Assembly (NCBI GenBank): GCA_934661715.1
Contig: CAKUJL010000005.1
Span: 1 to 18,445 of the forward strand
Direction: 5' to 3'
Origin: an uncultured Oscillospiraceae bacterium
Lineage (GTDB): Bacteria; Bacillota; Clostridia; Oscillospirales; Oscillospiraceae
DNA: 18,445 bases
The notes under the pieces were generated by a model that was not told the origin of the DNA, did not search any database, and saw only the letters and a program-made list of their open reading frames with translations. Shown here piece by piece: positions 10,301 through 16,887 of the stretch (positions within the stretch are counted from its first letter, which is position 1; each line of letters starts with the position of its first letter). The position numbers and the translations under genes are program-made.

Positions 10301-11821
10301 GGCCTGGCCAACGGACTGGTGCAGGCGTTCAACGCCGAGACGCTGGAGTCTCTCTGGGTCTATGCAGACCTGCTGGGCGGCCAGCCGAACAGCCCAATCA
10401 CGGTGCACAACGGCTACGCCTACACCGGCTTCTGGAATTCGGAAACAGGAAACGCGGCCTTCGTCTGCCTGTCTCTGACCGATGAAGACCCCACGGAGAA
10501 AAGGGAGAGCAAGCCCGCGACGTGGCGGCACGTGCAGGCGGGCGGCTTCTACTGGGCGGGCGCGTATGCGTGCGATGATTTCGTGATGGTCGGCACGGAC
10601 GACGGCGATGGCAGCTGCACGAGCCCGACGGCAAAGCTTCTGCTCTTCGAGCCCGAAACCGGCAGGCTGCTCGACAGCAAAACGAATCTCATCGGCGATA
10701 TCCGCAGCACGATCTGCTATGACGATGCTACAAAGGCATATTACTTCACCACCAAGGGCGGATATTTCTACAAGGTGACGGTGAGCAGACAGACCGACGG
10801 CACATACAAGCTGGGCGAACCGGAAAAAATCGCGCTTGGCGGCATGAGCACGTCGACGCCGGTCATTTCTAACGGCAGAGCCTATGTCGGCGTGAGCGGC
10901 GCAGCGCAGTTCGGCGATGGCGGCCACAACCTGTCGGTCATCGACCTGAAGAGCAAAAAAGTTGCTTATACGGTTCCGACGAACGGCTACCCGCAGACAA
11001 GCGGCCTTCTCACCACGGCGTATGGCGACTGCAATTACATCTATTTCTTTGAAAACATGCAGCCCGGCACGCTTCGCCTCCTGCGCGACCAGCCCGAACA
11101 GACCGCGGTGGACACAACATATCAGACGAAGGAAACCGCGGGCATGACCGCCTACGCACTCTTTACACCGGCTGGCAAGCAGGCACAGTATGCCATTTGC
11201 AGCCCCATCGCCGACGAAAACGGCACGCTCTACTTCAAAAACGACACCGGCTACCTCATGGCCTTCGGCAGCGCGATCGTTCCGGATTCCCTGACCGTTG
11301 TGTCGCAGCCCACGAAGCTTGTCTATCAGGCGGGAGATACGTTTGACAAAACCGGCCTCAAGGTGACGGCACAGTTTACAGACGGCACAACACGCGACGT
11401 GACAAAGCTGATGGCGCAGGAGGTTCCGGCAGCGCTCACCGAAGGAACGCCGGACGTTACGCTCATGTGTGCGCCGGGTCACATCATGTATCACAACAAG
11501 CAGAACGCGGACAAGACCATGACGTCACGCGTAGAAACGAATAAGCCGACAGTGCAGATTTCCATTACGGTTGGCGGCGTTTCCGGAAACATGGACTCGG
11601 TCAATTGGGGCTATGCCGCGAACCGGCTGACCCTCTCCGGCACGTTCCCGGCGGGCGCAAAGCTGATTGCCGCGACGTATGACGAAACCGGAAAAATGAC
11701 TGAGGCGAAGGCCTTTAACGCACTAGGCAGCGTGGAAATCACCGGCGCGAAGATCAAACTCTTCCTGCTCGACTCGACCGGAAAGCCCGTCTGTGCATCC
11801 GTGACGGTCACGGGTTCGTGA
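7325..11821 (+). CDS. Giant secreted protein: cadherin-like domains, PQQ-type beta-propeller, Ig-like domain
   Basis: This 1498-residue protein has a signal peptide with probable cleavage after ALA near residue 24; LLGC at residues 14-17 is a poor lipobox alternative. The N-terminal ~190 residues include a helical stretch (about 115-175). At least three cadherin-like beta-sandwich units follow, opening near residues 379 (LTLSGLTVTN), 553 (PSLSDLQVST) and 684 (LTLQKLEITG); two of them end in YTLTIER or YTITVQK. From about 890 (SAWPNFRGSASNNG) to 1318 runs a PQQ-type beta-propeller with blade motifs such as SSPILVDGDLVV, LKIDKDTGEI, STPVISNGRAYVG and GTLYFKNDTGYL. A bacterial Ig-like domain follows (LTVVSQPTKLVYQAGDTF...DGTTRDVT). 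No SLH domain, LPXTG motif or C-terminal helix is seen, so attachment is unclear. The position between the MoxR set and the ECF genes suggests surface recognition or scaffolding. No enzyme motif is visible. Confidence 0.93.
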   Translation: MKRFVSILLLLALLLGCLPISALAAGEEGYFYFSASTQSSLIIAPERVCYTSGQTIKQALAASGHVFTGLESGIVTAIDGTAGNFVRGDETGDYNLDKQASSVNYFAFREASDSALSLAFQSLMQAMADYLYEEVDVQQAAKTAYDNAYNSYPGADDTQAQRLADALKKAVSDYKTSLNTGYSVSFPQFTGSEYTIYAVNAYGRRINMKNGVLSLPDGEYTFYIYKANKAVSGTLTVSGGAQTINDLPSIPTDAWINESAFRISKSSNLMFDQDFIDGALNLTRGTHTASAELPDTFQSQLYPYVTLNSDVALSAIYTSSADGTVKTVELASGSKRTALYNVLAKGAAGNTVTFRASKEDSGYTLLEDFTLTLDRTLTLSGLTVTNAAGEQQPSQQEFSGTTMAYTYRVLNTEQTLNIYPTPTDPNVTVTVNGEALNEAGYASVGIQQNEPITVKLLSGTYETIYTLTIERDTATTVKVTLGEGVTELVMLNKSGEELKPTKTTATQYTYSLIANETYTCRATRDTYFHSEETFKLTDSRISFIAKVPMDKMPSLSDLQVSTAKELSEAKLELNTEFASGTHEYTTTVADNDSSLYAWAAPAEGTSAECTVSYSVISKQATDGTVKKVTPTANLLKDGTQLENVLLMQNAYGNTLTFHVAQTTKDATGTTTYSTDYVLHVTRGLTLQKLEITGVTLTFHRTQKTYTITVPAAQTTLSLTPTAWDNARYNGTDGGYDLYVSGKAAESGKASAIELSGTSETETVTVKVESRDEKSQPVTYTITVQKAVGSQVTFNVEPTGALLYIFDKDSGNRVWPDDGGACDISTGFTYGYSVTKPGFAGKSGYFKLENGSLVFGVMKSGEVDYSGGETHNIDTPYQISLEAAPKNTQINENLPSAWPNFRGSASNNGVTTAKTPIEAEAGTLYWAVPIGSDYGLGAVSSPILVDGDLVVNKGNAILKIDKDTGEIKKKGTMVGSSSFAINGPTYADGVILVGLANGLVQAFNAETLESLWVYADLLGGQPNSPITVHNGYAYTGFWNSETGNAAFVCLSLTDEDPTEKRESKPATWRHVQAGGFYWAGAYACDDFVMVGTDDGDGSCTSPTAKLLLFEPETGRLLDSKTNLIGDIRSTICYDDATKAYYFTTKGGYFYKVTVSRQTDGTYKLGEPEKIALGGMSTSTPVISNGRAYVGVSGAAQFGDGGHNLSVIDLKSKKVAYTVPTNGYPQTSGLLTTAYGDCNYIYFFENMQPGTLRLLRDQPEQTAVDTTYQTKETAGMTAYALFTPAGKQAQYAICSPIADENGTLYFKNDTGYLMAFGSAIVPDSLTVVSQPTKLVYQAGDTFDKTGLKVTAQFTDGTTRDVTKLMAQEVPAALTEGTPDVTLMCAPGHIMYHNKQNADKTMTSRVETNKPTVQISITVGGVSGNMDSVNWGYAANRLTLSGTFPAGAKLIAATYDETGKMTEAKAFNALGSVEITGAKIKLFLLDSTGKPVCASVTVTGS

Positions 11822-11831
11822 GGGACGGCAG

Positions 11832-12800
11832 ATGAAAAAAACGCTTGGAAAGCTTCTTATCCTCGCGCTTGTGCTGGCATCGCTCCTCTCACTCGCAGCG
11901 TGCGCGAAGAAGCAGGACACACCGCTTACCAGAACGGCTTCGTACCTGCAATCGCAGGTCAAAGAACCGTCCTTCGGCGCTCTCGGCGGCGACTGGCTCG
12001 TGTTCGGCCTTGCACGGTCCGGCGCGGACGTTTCACAGAAATATCTTGATACCTACTACAAAAATGTGGTAAACTATGTCGAAGAAACAGGCGGCGTGCT
12101 GAGCGAACAGAAATACACCGAGTATTCCCGCGTCATCCTCGCACTCACCGCCATCGGAAAGGACCCGCGCGACGTGGCAGGGTATGATTTGCTGCTGCCG
12201 CTGGCGGATTTTGACGAAACGGTCTCGCAGGGACTCAACGGCGCGATTTTCGCGCTGCTGGCCCTCGATTCCGGCCGCTACGACATCCCGGAAAAACCCA
12301 ACGCCGCCACGCAGGCTACGCGCGAACTGTACGTAGCAGAAATTCTGCGGCGCGAGATCGAGACCGGCGGCTGGGCGCTTTCGGGAAACGAACCGGACGC
12401 GGACATGACGGCGATGGCCCTGCAGGCGCTGGCAAAATACCGCGATGACCCCGAGGCTTCGGCGGCAATCGAGCGGGGGATCACGGCGTTATCTTCCATG
12501 CAGGAGCCGAACGGCGCGTATTTGTCGTGGGGCGAGGAAAACAGCGAGTCTGTTTCGCAGGTGATCACTGCGCTCACAGAGCTCGGCATTTCGCCGGAAG
12601 ATAGCCGCTTCGTCAAAAACGGCCAGACGCTTTTGTCTTCTCTCGAGCGCTTTTCCTGCGAAGACGGCGGCTACCGGCACACGCTCTCCAGCGGCGCGGA
12701 CGAAATGGCGAGTGAACAGGCGCTCTACGCGCTGGCTGCCGTCCACCGCGCACAGGCGGGTCTTTCCACACTTTACGACATGACGGATGTGATGCAATGA
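11832..12800 (+). CDS. Lipoprotein with terpenoid-cyclase-like alpha/alpha-toroid (transcobalamin N-domain-like)
   Basis: This is a 322-residue protein with a lipoprotein signal peptide; the lipobox LAAC places the lipidated cysteine at residue 24. The mature part carries the repeats of the prenyltransferase/squalene-cyclase toroid: TGGWAL, QEPNGAYLSW and CEDGGYRHTL, each followed by a helix such as TAMALQALAKY or SEQALYALAAV. The class II cyclase acid DxDD appears as DADM (189-192), so a binding role is likelier than cyclisation. The same fold forms the large domain of animal intrinsic factor and transcobalamin. It starts 10 bases after the preceding gene with only a weak ribosome site (AGGGA overlapping that stop), and its end overlaps the DUF4430 gene by four bases. 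Inferred role: the larger half of a two-protein ligand-capture device feeding the ECF importer downstream. The ligand, perhaps a corrinoid, is not proven. Confidence 0.88.
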   Translation: MKKTLGKLLILALVLASLLSLAACAKKQDTPLTRTASYLQSQVKEPSFGALGGDWLVFGLARSGADVSQKYLDTYYKNVVNYVEETGGVLSEQKYTEYSRVILALTAIGKDPRDVAGYDLLLPLADFDETVSQGLNGAIFALLALDSGRYDIPEKPNAATQATRELYVAEILRREIETGGWALSGNEPDADMTAMALQALAKYRDDPEASAAIERGITALSSMQEPNGAYLSWGEENSESVSQVITALTELGISPEDSRFVKNGQTLLSSLERFSCEDGGYRHTLSSGADEMASEQALYALAAVHRAQAGLSTLYDMTDVMQ

Positions 12801-13248
12801 AACGCGGATTTGCTCTTACGCTGCTTGCGCTGCTGCTTTTCCTCAGCGGCTGCGGAAAAAACGCGGCACTCGACAAAACGTGCACGATCTCCATCTCCTG
12901 CCAGGCGATTCTCGACAACCTGGACGCGTGCACGCCGGAAAAGCGCGAGCTCGTGCCGGAAGACGGCTGGATTCTAAAGCCCGTGCGGGCGGAATTTGCA
13001 GGGAAAGAAAACTGCACATGGAGTTTTCCGCTTCCCCGGTCTATAAGACCGCCTATATCGAGGGCATCGCGAATTTCTACGAATTTGACTGCGGCAACAC
13101 CTCCGGCTGGATGTACAGCGTCAACGGCTGGTTCCCGAACTACGGGTGCAGCGCGTACAAGCTGCAAGACGGCGACGTGATCGAATGGGTCTACACCTGC
13201 GATCTCGGAAACGACGTGGGCGGCGGCATGGCCGCGGAGGGCGAATGA
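12797..13248 (+). pseudogene. DUF4430 lipoprotein (transcobalamin C-domain-like), broken by frameshifting deletion
   Basis: The frame starting at 12797 gives a good lipoprotein signal (LSGC, cysteine 19) and the start of a DUF4430 domain (TISISCQAILDNL, then ELVPEDGWILKP). After about 13012 this frame turns to nonsense and stops at 13180. The rest of the domain continues in the -1 frame from about 13014: HMEFSASPVYK, YIEGIANFYEFDCG, SGWMYSVNGWFPNYGC, LQDGDVIEWVYTCDLG, ending at 13248. Compared with my recollection of the family, about 13 residues (the segment ending in V-F-D-V-L-type residues plus a Cys-containing helix) are missing at the join. An out-of-frame deletion of roughly 40 bases therefore explains both faults. 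The intact protein would be a ~160-residue lipoprotein, the small partner of the preceding toroid lipoprotein. Both ends keep four-base overlaps with their neighbours. An assembly error is the main alternative. Confidence 0.8.
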
Positions 13249-14141
13249 AAAACAAAGACGCCTTCTCGGGCTATCATCCGACGATCAACTTTTTGTATTT
13301 TGCGCTGGTGCTGCTGTTTTCGATGTGCCTGATGCACCCGGCGTACCTTCTGGTGTCTCTGGTCGGGGCGCTTTCGTATGACATTTTGCTCAAGGGCAGA
13401 AAGGCCGTGCGCTTTGCCGCGGCGGGTCTTCTGCCGATGGCGCTGCTGGCGGCGGTTCTGAACGTCGCGTTCAACCACGAGGGTATGACGATTTTAACGT
13501 ACCTTCCCTCGGGAAACCCCCTGACGCTTGAGTCCATGTACTACGGGCTTGCCGCGGCAGTGATGCTGGTAAGCGTCGTTCTCTGGTTTTCGAGCTACAA
13601 CGAGATCATGACGTCCGACAAGTTCGTCTATCTCTTTGGCCGCCTCATTCCGGCGCTGAGCCTCGTTTTGTCGATGGCGCTGCGCTTTATCCCGAAGTTT
13701 ACGGCGCAGATGAAAACCGTCTCGGAGGCGCAGGCCTGCATTGGCTGCGACACGAAGACGGGAAGCCTTCCCAGAAGACTTTCAAACGCCGTCAAAATTT
13801 TCTCGATCATGGTCACGTGGAGTCTTGAAAACGCCATTGAAACGGCGGACTCCATGCGTTCGCGCGGCTACGGTCTTCCGAACCGCACGACGTTTTCCAT
13901 CTACCGCTTTGATGACCGCGACAGGACGGCCTTTGCGTGGCTTTTATTCTGCGGCGCGTACATCCTTTCGGGCTGGATGGCGGGCGGGACGTATTTCCGG
14001 TATTATCCGACCGTGAAGGCGGCCGCGCCTTCCCCCATGAACGCGAGCTTTCTGCTCGTGTATCTGGCGCTGGTGCTGACGCCGGTGATTCTCGATCGAA
14101 AGGAGGCGCGCGCGTGGCAGTCTTCGAAATCAGCAATCTGA
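13245..14141 (+). CDS. ecfT: ECF transporter transmembrane (scaffold) protein EcfT
   Basis: This is a 298-residue membrane protein with a start overlapping the upstream stop (ATGA) and GGAGG four bases before it. It carries about five or six membrane helices. Family marks include NVAFNHEGMTILTYLPSGNP, LSMALRFIPKF, EAQACIGCD and MRSRGYGLPNRT. EcfT couples the paired ATPases to the substrate-binding S component through two short cytoplasmic motifs, often written ARG. Here the second is SRG (206-208) and the first reads CIG (165-167), probably a subfamily feature. The 3' end overlaps the following ATPase/S-component gene by 28 bases, as expected for one transporter made in fixed ratio. Confidence 0.93.
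   Translation: MKNKDAFSGYHPTINFLYFALVLLFSMCLMHPAYLLVSLVGALSYDILLKGRKAVRFAAAGLLPMALLAAVLNVAFNHEGMTILTYLPSGNPLTLESMYYGLAAAVMLVSVVLWFSSYNEIMTSDKFVYLFGRLIPALSLVLSMALRFIPKFTAQMKTVSEAQACIGCDTKTGSLPRRLSNAVKIFSIMVTWSLENAIETADSMRSRGYGLPNRTTFSIYRFDDRDRTAFAWLLFCGAYILSGWMAGGTYFRYYPTVKAAAPSPMNASFLLVYLALVLTPVILDRKEARAWQSSKSAI
14099..14106 (+). promoter_or_regulatory. Ribosome binding site selecting a GTG start
   Basis: AAAGGAGG lies seven bases before GTG at 14114, within the end of ecfT. It fixes the start at VAVFEISNLSFSY, the normal beginning of an EcfA domain. The frame is open upstream to an ATG at 13937, but that would add 59 residues translated across ecfT that do not look like protein. Confidence 0.85.
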
Positions 14142-16741
14142 GCTTTTCTTACCCCGAACAGGAAAAGAAGGCAATTCGCGACCTCACGCTGCGCGTCGAA
14201 GCGGGAGAGTTTTTCGTGCTCTGCGGCCCGTCGGGCTGCGGAAAATCGACGCTTCTGCGGCAGCTGAAGACCGTTCTGGCCCCGCACGGCAGACGTTCGG
14301 GCGAGATTTTCTTCGACGGAAGACCGCTCGACAGTCTTTCTCAGCGCGAACAGACCGAGACCATTGGCTTTGTCCAGCAGAGCTGTGATAACCAGATCGT
14401 CACCGACAAGGTCTGGCACGAGCTGGCGTTCGGCCTCGAGTCTCTTGGCTATGACACGCCGACGATACGAAGACGCGTCGCGGAAATGGCGTCGTTTTTC
14501 GGCATCCAGACGTGGTTTTATAAATCCGTCGCCGAGCTTTCGGGCGGGCAAAAACAGCTCTTGAATCTGGCCGCCGTCATGGTTTTGCAGCCGAAGGTGC
14601 TGATCCTCGACGAGCCGACGAGCCAGTTAGACCCCATCGCAGCCTCCGACTTTTTATCGACGCTCGGCAAAATCAACCGCGAGCTCGGAACGACCATCCT
14701 TTTGACCGAGCACCGGCTCGAAGAGGCGTTCAGCTTTGCCTCGCGCGTGGCGGTGATGGACGGCGGCAGGCTTCTTAGCACGGGAAGCCCTGCGGAGGTG
14801 GGCGCGGAGCTCAAAAACCGCGGAAACGCGATGTTCCTCGCGATGCCGGCGGCCATGCGCATCTGGAGCGCGGCAGACTCAAAGGCGGCGTGTCCCGTCT
14901 CGGTCTGCGACGGGCGGAACTGGCTGCTTTCCTACGCAAAAACCCATGAACTCAAAAACATTCCGGAACCGCCGAAGCCCGCGCCGAAGGGTGAGATCGC
15001 CGCAAAAGCGCACGAGCTCTGGTTCCGATACGAAAAGGACGCGCCCGATATCGTCAAGGGTCTGTCGTTGGAGCTCCATAAAGGCGAATTTCTCGCCCTC
15101 CTCGGCGGCAACGGCACGGGCAAAACGACGTCCATGAAGCTCCTCGCCGGACTCCAGAAGCCCTATCGCGGCGAGCTCACCATTACCGGCAGCGCCGGCA
15201 TGCTCCCGCAGAACCCGCAGGCGCTTTTTGTCAAGTCCACCGTCCGCGAAGACCTCCTTGAAATTCTCCCGAAGGCCGAGCGGAAAACGCAGCGCCTTGC
15301 GCAGGTGGTGCAGCTGTGCGATCTGACCGCGCTTCTGGACCGGCACCCCTACGATCTTTCCGGCGGCGAACAGCAAAGGGCCGCTTTGGCAAAAATTTTG
15401 CTCCTGAACCCCGAAATTCTGCTCCTCGACGAGCCGACGAAGGGTCTGGACGCGGAGTTCAAGCAGGTTTTCGGCCGGATCCTCAAAACGCTGCAAGCGT
15501 CCGGCGTGGCGATTCTGATGGTCAGCCACGACATTGAATTCTGCGCGAAATACGCCGGCCGGTGCGCCCTGTTTTTTGACGGCAATATCGTCACCGAAGC
15601 AGAGCCCCGCACCTTCTTCTCCGGCAACAGCTTCTATACCACGAGCGCAAACCGCATCGCACGCGACGTTCTGCCGGAGGCGGTGACGCCCGAGGACGTG
15701 ATCGCGGCCTGCGGCGGGGAAGTGGAAGAAGAACCGGAGCTTCCACAGTACGAGCCCGTTCTTCCCGCGCCGCAGACGGAAAAGACAAAAGCAAAAAAGC
15801 TTCCCGTCTGGCGAAAAATCCTCGCGGCTGTTTCAGGTCTTGCTTCGCTTCTTCTGATCATTCGGGCCATCGGCGTAACGGACCTAACGCAGCTCATCGG
15901 CGCGGAGGGACTGACGAATCTCGCCGCCGAACAGCTGAAGGCCTACGGCGTGCTTCTGGTGTCGCTTCTCGTCTTCGCGCTCTCGATCGGGCAGAAGGCG
16001 GAAAAGCCCGATTACCTTGTCAAAACGCCGGCGGAAAAACGCAGGCTTCAGAAGCGGACGGTTCTGGCGGCAATGCTCATTCTGCTCATGATCCCGCTGA
16101 CGCTCTATCTCGGCGTGCGCTTCTTCGCGGGGCGGAAATACTATCTCATTTCGCTTTTGATTTTGCTGGAATGTATGCTGCCCTTCTTCCTGATTTTTGA
16201 GGGAAGAAAGCCGCAGGCGCGGGAGCTGGTGCTCATTGCCGTGCTCGTCGCGCTGAACGTTGCCGGACGCGCCGCGTTTTTCATGCTGCCGGAGTTCAAG
16301 CCCGTCGTCGCGATGACGATTCTGGCGGGCGTCGCGTTCGGCGGGGAGACGGGATTTTTGGTCGGCGCAATGACGATGCTCGTTTCCAACATGCTCTTTT
16401 CACAGGGGCCGTGGACGCCGTGGCAGATGTTCGCGATGGGCATGATCGGCTTTCTCGCGGGCGTTTTGTACCGCAAGGGCGTTTTGCGCCGCTCCCGGCT
16501 CAGCCTGTGCATCTTCGGCGTCCTTGCCTCGACGGTTATCTACGGCGGCATCATGAACCCGGCGTCGGCCCTCATGTGGGCGCAGGAAATTGATCTCAAA
16601 ATCCTCATCGGCTACTACGTCAGCGGCATTCCGGTCGATCTGGTCAGAGCCGCGGCGACGTTCTTTTTCCTCTGGATCGGCGCGGGCGGAATGCTCGAGA
16701 AGCTCGACCGCATCAAGACAAAATACGGTCTGGCGGACTGA
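14114..16741 (+). CDS. Fused ECF transporter protein: EcfA-EcfA'-S component
   Basis: This is an 875-residue fusion, started from GTG. The first ATPase domain has Walker A GPSGCGKS (38-45), signature LSGGQ (142-146) and Walker B VLILDEP (D166-E167). The second has Walker A GGNGTGKT (331-338), signature LSGGE (415-419) and Walker B LLLDEP (D439-E440). After an acidic linker rich in Glu and Pro come about four membrane helices (565-695), then a six-helix S-component-like domain from residue 702 (ARELVLIAVLVALNVAGRA), with MTILAGVAFGGETGFLVGA and QGPWTPWQMFAMGMIGFLAG. This makes both ATPases and the substrate-binding subunit one chain. With EcfT, the window encodes a complete importer. The S domain resembles the CbrT-type group linked with cobalamin or its precursors, by recollection only, and the neighbouring transcobalamin-like lipoproteins agree with that. 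The substrate is an inference. Confidence 0.93.
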   Translation: MAVFEISNLSFSYPEQEKKAIRDLTLRVEAGEFFVLCGPSGCGKSTLLRQLKTVLAPHGRRSGEIFFDGRPLDSLSQREQTETIGFVQQSCDNQIVTDKVWHELAFGLESLGYDTPTIRRRVAEMASFFGIQTWFYKSVAELSGGQKQLLNLAAVMVLQPKVLILDEPTSQLDPIAASDFLSTLGKINRELGTTILLTEHRLEEAFSFASRVAVMDGGRLLSTGSPAEVGAELKNRGNAMFLAMPAAMRIWSAADSKAACPVSVCDGRNWLLSYAKTHELKNIPEPPKPAPKGEIAAKAHELWFRYEKDAPDIVKGLSLELHKGEFLALLGGNGTGKTTSMKLLAGLQKPYRGELTITGSAGMLPQNPQALFVKSTVREDLLEILPKAERKTQRLAQVVQLCDLTALLDRHPYDLSGGEQQRAALAKILLLNPEILLLDEPTKGLDAEFKQVFGRILKTLQASGVAILMVSHDIEFCAKYAGRCALFFDGNIVTEAEPRTFFSGNSFYTTSANRIARDVLPEAVTPEDVIAACGGEVEEEPELPQYEPVLPAPQTEKTKAKKLPVWRKILAAVSGLASLLLIIRAIGVTDLTQLIGAEGLTNLAAEQLKAYGVLLVSLLVFALSIGQKAEKPDYLVKTPAEKRRLQKRTVLAAMLILLMIPLTLYLGVRFFAGRKYYLISLLILLECMLPFFLIFEGRKPQARELVLIAVLVALNVAGRAAFFMLPEFKPVVAMTILAGVAFGGETGFLVGAMTMLVSNMLFSQGPWTPWQMFAMGMIGFLAGVLYRKGVLRRSRLSLCIFGVLASTVIYGGIMNPASALMWAQEIDLKILIGYYVSGIPVDLVRAAATFFFLWIGAGGMLEKLDRIKTKYGLAD

Positions 16742-16828
16742 ACACGGAAAATATGCATATATACCATATTAATAGGCGAAAAGCCGATTTTTAACGGCTG
16801 AAAATCGCAAAATATACGCACACCCGTA
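16742..16828. other. AT-rich intergenic segment with small inverted repeats
   Basis: This gap separates the ECF operon from the cohesin gene and is clearly richer in A and T than the coding DNA around it. It holds the palindrome ATATGCATAT (16751-16760), an inverted repeat AATATG...CATATT (16750-16755 with 16765-16770), and two hairpins that share bases and cannot form together: AGCCG/CGGCT (16782-16786 with 16795-16799) and CGATTTT/AAAATCG (16785-16791 with 16801-16807). Neither hairpin is followed by a run of T, so I do not call a terminator. The inverted repeats could be an operator. Confidence 0.5.
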
Positions 16829-16857
16829 TTGAAAAAACAGACGAAAAACGGTACAAT
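16829..16857 (+). promoter_or_regulatory. Sigma-A-type promoter of the cohesin-SLH/dockerin unit
   Basis: TTGAAA (16829-16834) and TACAAT (16852-16857) are separated by exactly 17 bases. This predicts transcription from about 16864 and a leader of about 24 bases before the ATG at 16888. It is the only good promoter I see in the window. Confidence 0.8.
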
Positions 16858-16877
16858 AGCTACAGGAAAAATGAAAT

Positions 16878-16882
16878 GGAGG
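16878..16882 (+). promoter_or_regulatory. Ribosome binding site deciding the cohesin-SLH start
   Basis: GGAGG lies five bases before ATG at 16888. It is inside the frame that begins at an earlier ATG (16876), so the start at 16888 is preferred; it also gives a cleaner signal peptide (MRVRRIG...). Confidence 0.75.
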
Positions 16883-16887
16883 ACACT

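Noticed and set aside
9917..11494. 525-codon minus-strand open frame inside the beta-propeller gene
   Set aside because: Composition is Arg/Ala/Val-rich with no recognisable motif. The + frame encodes clear propeller blades over the same bases.
13001..13017. Programmed -1 frameshift joining the two halves of the DUF4430 gene
   Set aside because: The -1 direction is right and GGGAAAGAAAAC is A-rich, but no canonical X-XXY-YYZ heptamer is in register, and family residues are also missing at the join, so a deletion explains more.
13937..14113. N-terminal extension of the fused EcfA protein from an earlier ATG
   Set aside because: It overlaps ecfT almost fully, and AAAGGAGG directs translation to the GTG at 14114 at the normal EcfA beginning.
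16782..16807. Intrinsic terminator of the ECF operon
   Set aside because: The stems are only 5-7 base pairs, with long loops and no following T run.
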